From contig DXXG01000028.1 in the NCBI GenBank assembly GCA_019416455.1, positions 186,001 to 250,000 of the forward strand: 64,000 nucleotides of DNA, read 5' to 3'. Below the pieces are notes generated by a model, which searched no databases, had not been told where the DNA came from, and saw nothing but the letters and a program-made list of their open reading frames with translations. The DNA is from Clostridiales bacterium. GTDB lineage: Bacteria; Bacillota; Clostridia; Oscillospirales; Acutalibacteraceae. Shown here piece by piece: positions 1-8,113 of the stretch (its first letter is position 1; every line of letters starts with the position of its first letter). Position numbers and translations under genes: made by a program.

Positions 1-573
1 CTTTCGGTTGAAGTACACAGCAGCCACAATGATGAAGGGCACCACTGTAAACATAATGAGAGTGAGCCACACATTGATGCCGCAGAGGATCACAAAAGAA
101 CCGATGATCTTGATGGCGGCGATGAAGAATTCCTCAGGGCAGTGGTGAGCGAACTCCGTCACGTCGAACAGATCTGTGGTGATGCGGGTCATGATCTGGC
201 CCACTTTCGTGTTGTCGAAATAGTTGAAGGACAACTTTTGCAGATGATCGAACATGGCGGAACGCATGTCGGTCTCGATCTTGGTACCCATGATATGACC
301 AATAGAGGCCATAAAGAAGTTGGCCGCAGCGTCCACCAAGCGCAAAAACAGGTAGAGAGCGCCGATCTTCGCGATCATCTCTACCGTTAACGAAGCAAGG
401 TCATTGATGCCGGCATTGGTCACATAGCGCACCAGCATGGGGAGCACCAGTTCGCACACCGTGGTCAAGGCAGCGCAGAACAGGTCGAATACCAGCACGC
501 CTGTATACTTCTTGAAATAAGGGATGAACCGCCGGATCAGTCCCTTGGGATGTTTCCGTTTCGTTGATTCCAC
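1..573 (-). CDS. ABC exporter, N-terminal membrane domain (partial)
   Basis: Reading the minus strand from a GTG at 573 gives 191 open residues that run off the left edge. They resemble the start of a type-1 ABC exporter half-transporter: a basic N-terminus, alternating hydrophobic helices (around residues 25-45, 65-85 and 160-185), and the family-like stretch FNYFDNTKVGQIMTRITTD near residue 115, which in this family lies in the first intracellular loop. The nucleotide-binding domain would lie outside the window. The start is supported by GAGGTGG just upstream of the GTG. It is divergent from the dehydrogenase at 740. The substrate cannot be told from this half; lipid or drug/peptide export is usual. 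Confidence 0.85.
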   Translation of the reverse strand, partial: MESTKRKHPKGLIRRFIPYFKKYTGVLVFDLFCAALTTVCELVLPMLVRYVTNAGINDLASLTVEMIAKIGALYLFLRLVDAAANFFMASIGHIMGTKIETDMRSAMFDHLQKLSFNYFDNTKVGQIMTRITTDLFDVTEFAHHCPEEFFIAAIKIIGSFVILCGINVWLTLIMFTVVPFIIVAAVYFNRK

Positions 574-612
574 AATTCCACCTCAAGTCTTTCCAAAAAT
601 ACCCTACCCTGC

Positions 613-641
613 ATTATGCCACAAACCGCCGCCAGAATCAA
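613..641 (-). promoter_or_regulatory. Promoter for the ABC exporter gene
   Basis: On the minus strand TTGATT (636-641) and CATAAT (613-618) are separated by exactly 17 bases, about 40 bases before the GTG start. Confidence 0.5.
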
Positions 642-686
642 CCCCCAGGCTCCGTCTCCGGCAAGTCCAACGCCTCAAGCCGACCC

Positions 687-715
687 TTGCAAATACTTGG
701 CGTGGGCATTATAAT
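687..715 (+). promoter_or_regulatory. Promoter for the 2-hydroxyacid dehydrogenase
   Basis: TTGCAA (687-692), a 17-base spacer, then a perfect TATAAT (710-715), 24 bases before the TTG start. Confidence 0.65.
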
Positions 716-739
716 CGTTACTGAGAGGAGGATGACAGA

Positions 740-1690
740 TTGAACATTGTTGTTTTGGACGGAGGCACCACCAACCCGGGGGATCTCTCTTGGGAACCTT
801 TGGAGCGTCTGGGAAACCTCACGGTATACCATGAAACCCCTTCCCAACTGGTTTTGGAGCGCCTACGAAACGCACAGGCGGTCATTCTGAACCGGATCAC
901 CCTAGGACGGGAGGAATTCTCCCATCTCCCGGAGCTGCGCTATGTGGGCACTTTGGCCACCGGATATAACACCATCGACACCCAAGCCGCCAGAGAGTTT
1001 GGAGTCACCGTGTGCAACGTGCCCCACTACTGTGAGGCCTCTGTGGCCCAGCATGCCTTGTCGCTGCTGCTGTGTCTGTGCAATAAAGTCCAGCGCTCCA
1101 GCGACCTGACAAGAGCAGGCCACTGGACTCAAGCCGTGGAAGAAAGCCACCAGTCGCTGCTCCCTGTGGAGCTTGCCGGTAAAAAACTAGGTGTGGTAGG
1201 ATTCGGCAGCACAGGACAGCGGATGGCTCAGCTTGGCCTTGCCCTGGGCATGAATGTCCTTCTGTACAGCCGCACTCAAAAGCCCGCGCCTGAGGGCTGT
1301 CGCTGGGTGGAGCTGGAAACTCTGTTCCGGGAAAGCGACGTTGTCTCCCTGCATTGTCCTTTGACAGCGGAGACCCGGGGGTTAGTGAGCAGGGAACGCT
1401 TGGCGATGATGAAACCCACAGCTTTTCTTATTAACACTGCCAGGGGCGCTGTGGTGGACGAGATCGCTCTGGCCCAGGCTTTGAACGAAGGACGTTTAGC
1501 GGGGGCAGGTGTGGACGTGTTCACCCAGGAGCCCCCTGCCCCAGACCACCCTCTGCTGGGAGCGAAAAACTGTGTCCTCACTCCTCATGTGGCATGGGCT
1601 ACAAGGGAAGCCCGAGAACGGCTCATCGATACTGTGGCGGAAAACCTCCGGTGTTATAGGCAGGGAAAGCCTCAGAACGTGGTGAACTGA
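740..1690 (+). CDS. D-2-hydroxyacid dehydrogenase (glycerate/hydroxypyruvate type)
   Basis: A 316-residue NAD(P)-dependent dehydrogenase of the D-isomer specific 2-hydroxyacid family, which interconverts 2-keto acids and D-2-hydroxyacids in the cytoplasm. The Rossmann nucleotide-binding motif is GVVGFGSTGQRMAQLG near residue 150. The family's catalytic Arg is in INTARGAVVDE (about 235) and the catalytic His in LTPHVAWAT (about 288). The stretch ATGYNTIDTQAA near residue 75 resembles hydroxypyruvate/glycerate dehydrogenases. The start is a TTG at 740 with GAGGAGG upstream, behind a good promoter. It is followed by the alcohol dehydrogenase 85 bases on, possibly co-transcribed. Exact substrate is not determined. 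Confidence 0.88.
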   Translation: MNIVVLDGGTTNPGDLSWEPLERLGNLTVYHETPSQLVLERLRNAQAVILNRITLGREEFSHLPELRYVGTLATGYNTIDTQAAREFGVTVCNVPHYCEASVAQHALSLLLCLCNKVQRSSDLTRAGHWTQAVEESHQSLLPVELAGKKLGVVGFGSTGQRMAQLGLALGMNVLLYSRTQKPAPEGCRWVELETLFRESDVVSLHCPLTAETRGLVSRERLAMMKPTAFLINTARGAVVDEIALAQALNEGRLAGAGVDVFTQEPPAPDHPLLGAKNCVLTPHVAWATREARERLIDTVAENLRCYRQGKPQNVVN

Positions 1691-1775
1691 AAGCAGCAGG
1701 CGTCTCAGCGTTCCCCATGGGAGCGCTTGGCACATAGACCGAGTATTTTTCATTTGGAAAGGATGGACGTTGTAA

Positions 1776-2954
1776 ATGAACGATTTTATTTTCCACGCGC
1801 CGACCAAGGTGGTATTCGGCAAAGGCACGGAAAATCAGGTGGGCCAGCTCTGCAAGGAGCAGGGCGCTACAAAAGTACTGGTACACTTCGGCGGACAGAG
1901 CGCCAAAAAGAGCGGTCTGCTGGACCGTGTCTGCGCTTCTCTGGAAGCGGCTGGCCTGCCCTACGTGATGCTGGGCGGCGTAAAGCCCAACCCCCGGCTG
2001 TCCCTGGTGTATGAGGGCATCGAGCTTTGCCGGAAAGAGGGCGTAGACTTTCTGCTGCCCGTAGGCGGCGGCAGTGTCATCGACTCCGCCAAGGCCATCG
2101 GCTACGGCCTTGCTAACGACTTCGACGTGTGGGACCTGTATGACCGCAAGCATGTAGCCACGGCCTGCGCTCCCATCGGCGCGGTGCTGACCATCGCCGC
2201 GGCAGGCAGCGAGATGAGCGACTCCAGCGTTATCACCAAGGAAGAAGGCGGCATCAAGCGGGGCTACAACAACGATGTGTGCCGGTGCAAGTTCGCGGTG
2301 ATGAACCCGGAGCTGACCTACACCCTCCCCGCCTATCAAACCGCCTGCGGGGCCGCAGACATTATGATGCACGTGATGGAGCGGTATTTCGTGAAAGAGG
2401 ACACCATGGAACTCACCGACGGCATGGCGGAAGCCCTGATCCGCACGGTGATGAAGAACGCCGCCATCTTGATGAAGGAGCCGGAAAACTACAAGGCCCG
2501 GGCCGAAGTGATGTGGGCAAGCTCCCTGGCTCACAATAACCTGATGGCCTGCGGCGGTCCCCGGGGCGACTGGGCCTGCCACCAGATCGAGCACGAGCTG
2601 GGAGGCATGTTCGACGTGGCCCACGGCGCCGGACTGGCAGCTGTTTGGGGAAGCTGGGCCCGGTACGTGTATGAGGACAAGCCGGAGCGCTTCGCTCAGT
2701 TTGCCCGGAAGATTTTTGGTATCTCCTGCAATGGAGACCCCAAGGAGACCGCTCTCAAGGGCATCGAAGCCATGGAGGATTTCTACCGTTCCATCGGCAT
2801 GCCCACCAATATCCGAGAGCTGGGCTGCGACCTGACAGAAGAGCAGATCGTTACCCTGGCGGAAAAATGCTGCTTCGGCGGCCGGACCATCGGCCTGTTC
2901 CGTGTCCTCCGTCAGGAGAATATCCAGGAAATCTACCGTATGGCCAAAGGCTGA
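1776..2954 (+). CDS. Iron-containing alcohol dehydrogenase (YqhD/butanol dehydrogenase type)
   Basis: A 392-residue group III alcohol dehydrogenase. The N-terminus NDFIFHAPTKVVFGKG is typical of the YqhD/BdhA branch, which uses NADPH to reduce aldehydes such as butyraldehyde or lactaldehyde. The GGGS motif (LPVGGGSVIDSAKA, about residue 95) binds the cofactor phosphate. The C-terminal half carries family metal ligands, including the histidines in CHQIEHELGGMFDVAHGAG near residue 270-285. The length matches the family. It lies downstream of the hydroxyacid dehydrogenase and upstream of a strong terminator. It could dispose of reducing power or detoxify aldehydes; the substrate is inferred only. 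Confidence 0.9.
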   Translation: MNDFIFHAPTKVVFGKGTENQVGQLCKEQGATKVLVHFGGQSAKKSGLLDRVCASLEAAGLPYVMLGGVKPNPRLSLVYEGIELCRKEGVDFLLPVGGGSVIDSAKAIGYGLANDFDVWDLYDRKHVATACAPIGAVLTIAAAGSEMSDSSVITKEEGGIKRGYNNDVCRCKFAVMNPELTYTLPAYQTACGAADIMMHVMERYFVKEDTMELTDGMAEALIRTVMKNAAILMKEPENYKARAEVMWASSLAHNNLMACGGPRGDWACHQIEHELGGMFDVAHGAGLAAVWGSWARYVYEDKPERFAQFARKIFGISCNGDPKETALKGIEAMEDFYRSIGMPTNIRELGCDLTEEQIVTLAEKCCFGGRTIGLFRVLRQENIQEIYRMAKG

Positions 2955-3041
2955 GATATTCATTCCCATTCCAAAACTCTGAAACCACAGCATCAGAATT
3001 TAGGAAAGATTCGCAGTCTGTTTCACAACTTTCCATAGAAA

Positions 3042-3080
3042 AAGGAAAAGGACCGGTAATCCGGTCCTTTTCCTTCTTTT
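3042..3080 (+). terminator. Rho-independent terminator
   Basis: A 15-bp perfect stem (3042-3056 with 3061-3075) with loop TAAT, followed by CTTTT, 88 bases after the alcohol dehydrogenase stop. From here to 3274 I see no gene. Confidence 0.85.
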
Positions 3081-3274
3081 GGGGAGGAGTTGTATTGAAA
3101 AGTGCGGCTTTCAGCCGCTAGGCTTGTACTCTTGATTACGATCATATTATAGTCGAGCAGGCCGCCGTTGTCAACTGTTTCACGGAGAATCTCTTTTTTT
3201 CACAATCTGGAAAATCCCAAAAATCCCTTTTTATAAATTCAGCACAACAAAGATCCCCCAAACCCGCATTCTGC

Positions 3275-3303
3275 TTGTGCTTTCAGGGGTTTTGTGCTAC
3301 AAT
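3275..3303 (+). promoter_or_regulatory. Promoter for the RNA methyltransferase
   Basis: TTGTGC (3275-3280), 17-base spacer, TACAAT (3298-3303). An in-frame ATG-like start at 3294 would fall inside this promoter, which argues for the downstream start at 3336. Confidence 0.6.
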
Positions 3304-3335
3304 CATGGACAGTTTACAGAAAAGGAACGATCCGG

Positions 3336-4709
3336 ATGGCATTGCTGCGAAAAAACGAAATTGTGGAAATGGAGATCACCGGCATGACGGCTCAAGGGGC
3401 CGGTGTGGGTCATTGGGAAGGCATGGCCGTATTCACGCCTTTGACTGCCCCAGGAGACAAAGCTAGAGTACGGATCGTCAAGGTAGCGAAGAATTACGCC
3501 TTTGGCCGGTTGGAAGAACTGCTCTCCCCTTCTCCGGACAGAGTGGAGCCTGATTGCCCCTGCTTTGCCCAATGTGGGGGCTGCTGTTACCGGCACATTT
3601 CCTATCAGGCGGAACTTCAGATCAAGGAAGCTCGGGTGCGGGATGCTTTGGAGCGGATCGGTGGTTTTCACGACCTGCCTGTAAAACCTATTCTGGGAGC
3701 GGACAGCCGGGACGGCTACCGGAACAAAGCCCTGCTTCCCTTGGGTCAAGACCGTGACGGGAATATGACCATGGGCTTTTACGCAGTGAATTCCCACCGC
3801 ATCGTGGACTGTCAATTCTGCAAGTTACAGCCCAAAGTATTCAACGAGGCCATGAACGCCTTCCGACAGTGGGCTAAGGAATACGGCGATCCCATCTACG
3901 ATGAAGCCAGTCACTCCGGACGGATGCGGCGGCTGTATTTGCGATATGGGGAAAAGAGTGGCCAAGTGATGGCCTGTGTGGTGGTCAACGGCAATGGGCT
4001 ACATCACGAGGCAGAACTGGTCACTGCTCTGAAAAAGGCTGTGCCAGGGCTGACAAGTGTTGTGGTCAACTCCAACCGGGACAAAACCAATGTGGCACTG
4101 GGACAAAAATGCCGCACCGTTTACGGGGATGATGTGATCGTGGACACCCTGTGCGGTCTGCGGTTCCGCCTCTCCCCTCTCTCTTTCTACCAAGTCAACC
4201 GGACCCAGGCAGAGCGGCTTTACGGTTTGGCTGCTGGGTACGCCGGCCTTACCGGAGAGGAACTCCTTCTGGACCTGTACTGTGGTGCTGGGACCATTGG
4301 GCTTTCCATGGCTGGCAGCGCTAAACGGCTGCTGGGGGTGGAGATCATCCCGGAAGCAGTGGAGAACGCCCGGGAAAACGCTCGGCTCAATGGAGTGGAA
4401 AACGGGGAATTTTTCTGCGGGGATGCCGCAGAGGCAGCCAAGATGCTGGCCCAGCGCGGGGAACGCCCGGATGTAGTGATTCTGGATCCTCCTCGGAAGG
4501 GCTGTGACCCGGAACTGATCCGCACTGTGGCAGGATACGCTCCCCAACGGATCGTATACGTTTCCTGCGATCCCGCCACCCTGGCAAGGGACCTAAAACT
4601 GTTCGCCGAGCTGGGCTACCCACCCCTGGAAGCCACCCCCGTAGACATGTTCCCAGCTACAAGCCATGTAGAAACAGTCGCCTTGCTTTCCAAGAGGGAA
4701 CTTCCATAA
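3336..4709 (+). CDS. 23S rRNA (uracil-C5)-methyltransferase, RlmD/RumA type
   Basis: A 457-residue SAM-dependent enzyme that methylates C5 of a uridine in 23S rRNA (or tRNA, in the related TrmA group). It begins with a TRAM RNA-binding domain (about residues 1-60), then a [4Fe-4S] cysteine cluster (CPCFAQCGGC, near residue 78, with an earlier Cys). The SAM site LLDLYCGAGTIGLSMA lies near residue 315. The DPPRKGCD motif (about 390) and SCDPATLARD follow, containing the family's catalytic Cys region. The start at 3336 has AAAGGAA upstream and lies just after the promoter. A bidirectional terminator follows. Confidence 0.9.
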   Translation: MALLRKNEIVEMEITGMTAQGAGVGHWEGMAVFTPLTAPGDKARVRIVKVAKNYAFGRLEELLSPSPDRVEPDCPCFAQCGGCCYRHISYQAELQIKEARVRDALERIGGFHDLPVKPILGADSRDGYRNKALLPLGQDRDGNMTMGFYAVNSHRIVDCQFCKLQPKVFNEAMNAFRQWAKEYGDPIYDEASHSGRMRRLYLRYGEKSGQVMACVVVNGNGLHHEAELVTALKKAVPGLTSVVVNSNRDKTNVALGQKCRTVYGDDVIVDTLCGLRFRLSPLSFYQVNRTQAERLYGLAAGYAGLTGEELLLDLYCGAGTIGLSMAGSAKRLLGVEIIPEAVENARENARLNGVENGEFFCGDAAEAAKMLAQRGERPDVVILDPPRKGCDPELIRTVAGYAPQRIVYVSCDPATLARDLKLFAELGYPPLEATPVDMFPATSHVETVALLSKRELP

Positions 4710-4787
4710 GGTCTGTGTGGAGTTCTCCCTGGAAGACATGGATATGCCCGCCGAAAATACTATTCAGACAGTGGAGCCATGCATAAA

Positions 4788-4832
4788 ACCGCAGGCCGCC
4801 TCCGATCAAAAACGGGAAGGCGGCCTGTTTTA
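4788..4832. terminator. Bidirectional terminator
   Basis: A 10-bp stem (4792-4801 with 4818-4827) flanked by A-rich and T-rich sequence on the two sides, between the convergent methyltransferase and antiporter genes. Confidence 0.8.
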
Positions 4833-4838
4833 TCGTTT

Positions 4839-6452
4839 CTATTGTTTTTTCTGCTTTTCCGGGGAGAACTGTGTCAGAACTAAAATATCTCCCGGTTTTA
4901 TCTCCGTTTTGCCGGATGGAATGATCGTGTCAATACCACGCTTCACAAGAATAATACGTGAGGAGTGCGTTTGCGGGATTTCAGACAGAGTTTTGTTGGA
5001 ATACGGTTTTTGATGGCCTACTACAATCTCACGCAGCACGAGATGTTCTCGATCGTCAAAACTTCGCGCTGCTAAAACCAACAAGTCTCCCGCTTCCAAT
5101 CTGGTCTGGCCAGTAGGAACGACGATCTCATCCCCACGGATAATCATTGAAACCAATAATTCCGATGGCAGACGCAGTTGTTCCAAAGTTTTCTGACACC
5201 AGCTGTGTGTTTTATCCAGGTGAATTTTGATAAAGCTGATATCACTATCTTCTTGATAATCATTAAACGTATGATTGATATCTGTGGTTCGGTCAATCAT
5301 GGAAAGTTTCTTCGCCACCCATGGCAGCAAAGTGCCTTGTATGGAAATGGACATGATCACCATGCAAAATACCAAATTATATAGATTGTAGGTAATGTTG
5401 ATATCGCTGAGAACTGCTCCGATCGCAAATACAATGGATGCTGCACCACGCAGCCCAGCCCACGAGATCATACCAATCTGACGTAATTTGGGACGAAAAG
5501 GAACTAATAATACAGTGGTTACTACCGGGCGTACCACCATGGTAAGGAACAGCATCAGCACGATCGCCGGGACAAGGACCTCCGGCAACTCGATCGGGGT
5601 AACCAGCAGTCCCAACAGAAAGAAGATCTGCACTTGCGCTATATGGGTCAGCACATCAAAAAAATGACTCAGATACTTCTTTTGAGGGAGTTTTGCATTG
5701 CCGATCCAGATACCGCACAAATAAACGCTCAGATAGCCGTTTCCGTTGAAGTAAGAAGGGAGCGCATAGGCAAGCACCATAATAGACAAGAGAAATATAG
5801 TATGGCTTTGCTGCGTGGGAAGCAGTTGCTGGTGAAGAAGCTTTACTGCCAGCCACCCCATTGCCACACCGCAAATAGCTCCAATGCCGATTTGTTGCGT
5901 CAGCAAAAGAGGGACATTGACCGATTTACCGCTCAGAAGCGCAACTGTGACGGCTGTGAGCATATAACTCATGGGGTCATTGGAGCCAGACTCCACTTCC
6001 AAAAGGGAGTCTGTATGATAGTTCAGCGCGAGTTTTTGAGAGCGCAGAATATTAAATACTGAAGCAGCGTCGGTGGAGGAAATCACGGAACCGATGAGAA
6101 AGCTCTCTAACCAAGGCAAAGAAAGGACAAAATGGGCGAATAAAGCCACTCCACCAGCAGTTCCCGCTACACCCAAAGTAGACAACAGAACAGATGGTAC
6201 CAATACCGGACGGGCAACTTTGATATTGGTTCCGAATCCTCCATAAAACATGATAAAGATCAAACAGATCGAACATACTGCATTGACTGCTTCGTAATCA
6301 TTAAACTGTATCCTTAAAACACCGTTTTCTCCAAAGAGCATACCAAGTCCAATAAAAATAAGCAATGAAGGAATAGGCAGCTTTTCTAAAAAACGATTGA
6401 GTAAAATACAAATAAAAATCACACAACCTACCAGCAGTAGGGGTCCATTCAA
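4839..6452 (-). CDS. K+/H+ antiporter of the NhaP2/CvrA type
   Basis: A cation/proton antiporter of the CPA1 group with about 12 hydrophobic helices in the first 390 residues, followed by cytoplasmic RCK_C (TrkA-C) domains at about 400-470 and 475-535 (for example LVLAARSFDDREHL). Proteins of this architecture (cell volume regulation protein A) exchange K+ for protons at the plasma membrane. GSVISSTDAASVF near residue 125 fits the conserved ion-binding Asp region. The open frame begins with GTG at 6461, but the AGGTGG Shine-Dalgarno abuts that codon. The TTG at 6452, nine bases downstream, is better placed. It ends convergent with the methyltransferase. Confidence 0.88.
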   Translation of the reverse strand: MNGPLLLVGCVIFICILLNRFLEKLPIPSLLIFIGLGMLFGENGVLRIQFNDYEAVNAVCSICLIFIMFYGGFGTNIKVARPVLVPSVLLSTLGVAGTAGGVALFAHFVLSLPWLESFLIGSVISSTDAASVFNILRSQKLALNYHTDSLLEVESGSNDPMSYMLTAVTVALLSGKSVNVPLLLTQQIGIGAICGVAMGWLAVKLLHQQLLPTQQSHTIFLLSIMVLAYALPSYFNGNGYLSVYLCGIWIGNAKLPQKKYLSHFFDVLTHIAQVQIFFLLGLLVTPIELPEVLVPAIVLMLFLTMVVRPVVTTVLLVPFRPKLRQIGMISWAGLRGAASIVFAIGAVLSDINITYNLYNLVFCMVIMSISIQGTLLPWVAKKLSMIDRTTDINHTFNDYQEDSDISFIKIHLDKTHSWCQKTLEQLRLPSELLVSMIIRGDEIVVPTGQTRLEAGDLLVLAARSFDDREHLVLREIVVGHQKPYSNKTLSEIPQTHSSRIILVKRGIDTIIPSGKTEIKPGDILVLTQFSPEKQKKQ

Positions 6453-6571
6453 AATTATCACCCACCTATTTTTATTATTTTTATCTTTAAAAGACAGTAG
6501 GAGCCGAATTGGCCAAATACCTTATGGCACTAGGAATTACTGATTTTTCCCGCTTGCTAATCTTTATATTT

Positions 6572-6600
6572 ATTATATTCTATCACAGGAACAATCTCAA
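6572..6600 (-). promoter_or_regulatory. Promoter for the antiporter
   Basis: On the minus strand TTGAGA (6595-6600), exact 17-base spacer, TATAAT (6572-6577). This leaves a leader of about 110 bases before the start codon. I do not recognise a riboswitch in the leader, although c-di-AMP control of such transporters is known. Confidence 0.65.
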
Positions 6601-6876
6601 TCCACATTTTGTGGACCCCGCCGCGGTCCATCTTGGGATTTTGCAAGTTTAGACGGTTACGGTAAGACAAACTCTCCCGCTAAACAGACGCTGGTAGGCC
6701 GTGAGCAAAAGTTCACATTATTCTGGACAATGCAGTTTTATACAATGAACATTTACCCATCTCATTTGAGATAATTTTTTTGATCTGCATCGCCCATGTA
6801 TTGAACTATATGGTAAAATAGAAATAGTCGAAACACAGGTAGATCCAAAAAAGACTTCTCAAAAGAAGGGGGTATT
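6601..6876. other. Intergenic region with small inverted repeats
   Basis: No gene is seen. Two short palindromes sit together: CCACA-TTT-TGTGG (6602-6614) and TGGACC-N7-GGTCCA (6612-6630). They may be operator or hairpin sequences between the divergent antiporter and YjbR genes. No convincing promoter was found for the rightward gene. Confidence 0.4.
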
Positions 6877-7245
6877 ATGATGGACTGGACCAAACGGGAG
6901 ACCGTCATCGCCTTTTGCAAAAGTCTTTCTCCCGCAGTGATAGAGGACTACCCTTTTCACGACGACAACTGGACCGTCATGCGTCACTGGGGAAACCGAA
7001 AAGGGTTCGCCTTTATCTATGAGCGACAGGGACGCATCCAGGTAAATGTAAAATGCAGCCCGGAATGGCGGAAATTTTGGCGTGATACCTACCCTTCTGT
7101 GACGCCGGGCTATCACATGAATAAAGAACATTGGAACACCATCGTGTTAGACGGAACGGTGCCCCCGGAAGAGATCCAGAACATGCTTTTGGAAAGTTTC
7201 CGGCTCACCGCACCTAAAAGGAAGGAGATACCACCACAATGCTGA
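6877..7245 (+). CDS. MmcQ/YjbR family protein (DUF419)
   Basis: A 122-residue protein of the MmcQ/YjbR family, small DNA-binding-fold proteins of unclear cellular role. The family pattern is recognisable in DYPFHDDNWTVMRHWGNRK near residue 28, KCSPEWRKFWRDTYPSV around 70, and PGYHMNKEHWNTIVLDG around 90. GGGG upstream of tandem ATG codons supports the start. Its last bases overlap the start of the endonuclease IV gene by 7 bases, so the two are probably translated as one operon. Confidence 0.85.
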   Translation: MMDWTKRETVIAFCKSLSPAVIEDYPFHDDNWTVMRHWGNRKGFAFIYERQGRIQVNVKCSPEWRKFWRDTYPSVTPGYHMNKEHWNTIVLDGTVPPEEIQNMLLESFRLTAPKRKEIPPQC

Positions 7246-8072
7246 AAATAGGATGCCACCTTTCCAGCTCCAAAGGCTATTTGGCCATGGGCAAGGAAGC
7301 GATAAAGATCGGCGCCAACACCTTTCAATTCTTTACCAGGAATCCCCGGGGCGGCAAGGCCAAACCCCTGGATCTGGAGGACGTGGCCGCGTACAATGCT
7401 TTTGCTGAAGAACAGGGACTGTTCCCCATTTTAGCCCATGCTCCCTACACCCTCAACGCCTGCGCCGCCGACGAGGGCCTGCGGACCTTTGCTCGGGAAA
7501 CCATGGCCGACGATCTTTCTCGGCTGGAACATATTCCCGGTACCATGTACAATTTTCATCCTGGCAGCCATGTAAAACAGGGCGCTGAAAAAGGGATTCA
7601 GCTGATCGCTGAGCATTTGAACGCTATCCTCTCCCCTGAACTTCACACCACCGTACTGCTGGAAACCATGGCAGGCAAAGGTTCTGAGGTTGGACGCAGT
7701 TTTGAGGAGCTTCGGGCCATCATGGATCAGGTGGAGCTTTCGGACAAACTGGGAGTCTGCATGGATACCTGCCACGTGTCCGACGGAGGTTACGATATAG
7801 TAAACGACCTGGAAGGGGTCCTGGAAGAGTTTGACAAAGTCATCGGGCTGGGGCGGCTGAAAGCCATTCACTTGAACGATTCCATGAACCCTCTGGGCAG
7901 CCACAAAGACCGGCATCAAAAGCTGGGAGAAGGCACGCTGGGCATGGAAGCCTTGGAACGCATCGTCAATCACCCGGCCTTGCGGGATCTGCCCTTCTAT
8001 CTGGAAACTCCCAATGATTTGGAGGGTTACGCCAGAGAGATTGCCATGATGAAGGCAGCTTATAAGGAATGA
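7239..8072 (+). CDS. nfo: Endonuclease IV (AP endonuclease)
   Basis: A 277-residue TIM-barrel deoxyribonuclease IV that cuts the backbone 5' of abasic sites in base-excision repair and uses three zinc ions. Family motifs include IGCHLSSSKG at the N-terminus, FHPGSHV near residue 107, LLETMAGKGSEVG near 147, CMDTCHVSDGGYD near 172, HLNDSMNPLGSHKDRH near 210, and a C-terminal LETPND. These contain the expected His, Glu and Asp zinc ligands. The length matches the family. A strong AAGGAGAT Shine-Dalgarno precedes the ATG, inside the end of the YjbR gene. Confidence 0.95.
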   Translation: MLKIGCHLSSSKGYLAMGKEAIKIGANTFQFFTRNPRGGKAKPLDLEDVAAYNAFAEEQGLFPILAHAPYTLNACAADEGLRTFARETMADDLSRLEHIPGTMYNFHPGSHVKQGAEKGIQLIAEHLNAILSPELHTTVLLETMAGKGSEVGRSFEELRAIMDQVELSDKLGVCMDTCHVSDGGYDIVNDLEGVLEEFDKVIGLGRLKAIHLNDSMNPLGSHKDRHQKLGEGTLGMEALERIVNHPALRDLPFYLETPNDLEGYAREIAMMKAAYKE

Positions 8073-8080
8073 AACCCAAA

Positions 8081-8108
8081 AAGGGAGAGCAGATAGCTCT
8101 CCCTTTTT
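8081..8108. terminator. Bidirectional terminator
   Basis: A 10-bp stem (8081-8090 with 8096-8105) with A and T runs on both sides, between nfo and the convergent P-type ATPase. Confidence 0.85.
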
Positions 8109-8113
8109 TTGAT

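Noticed and set aside
6453..6571. c-di-AMP (ydaO-type) riboswitch upstream of the K+/H+ antiporter
   Set aside because: The leader is about 110 bases, and I cannot find the two-part conserved core of that class.
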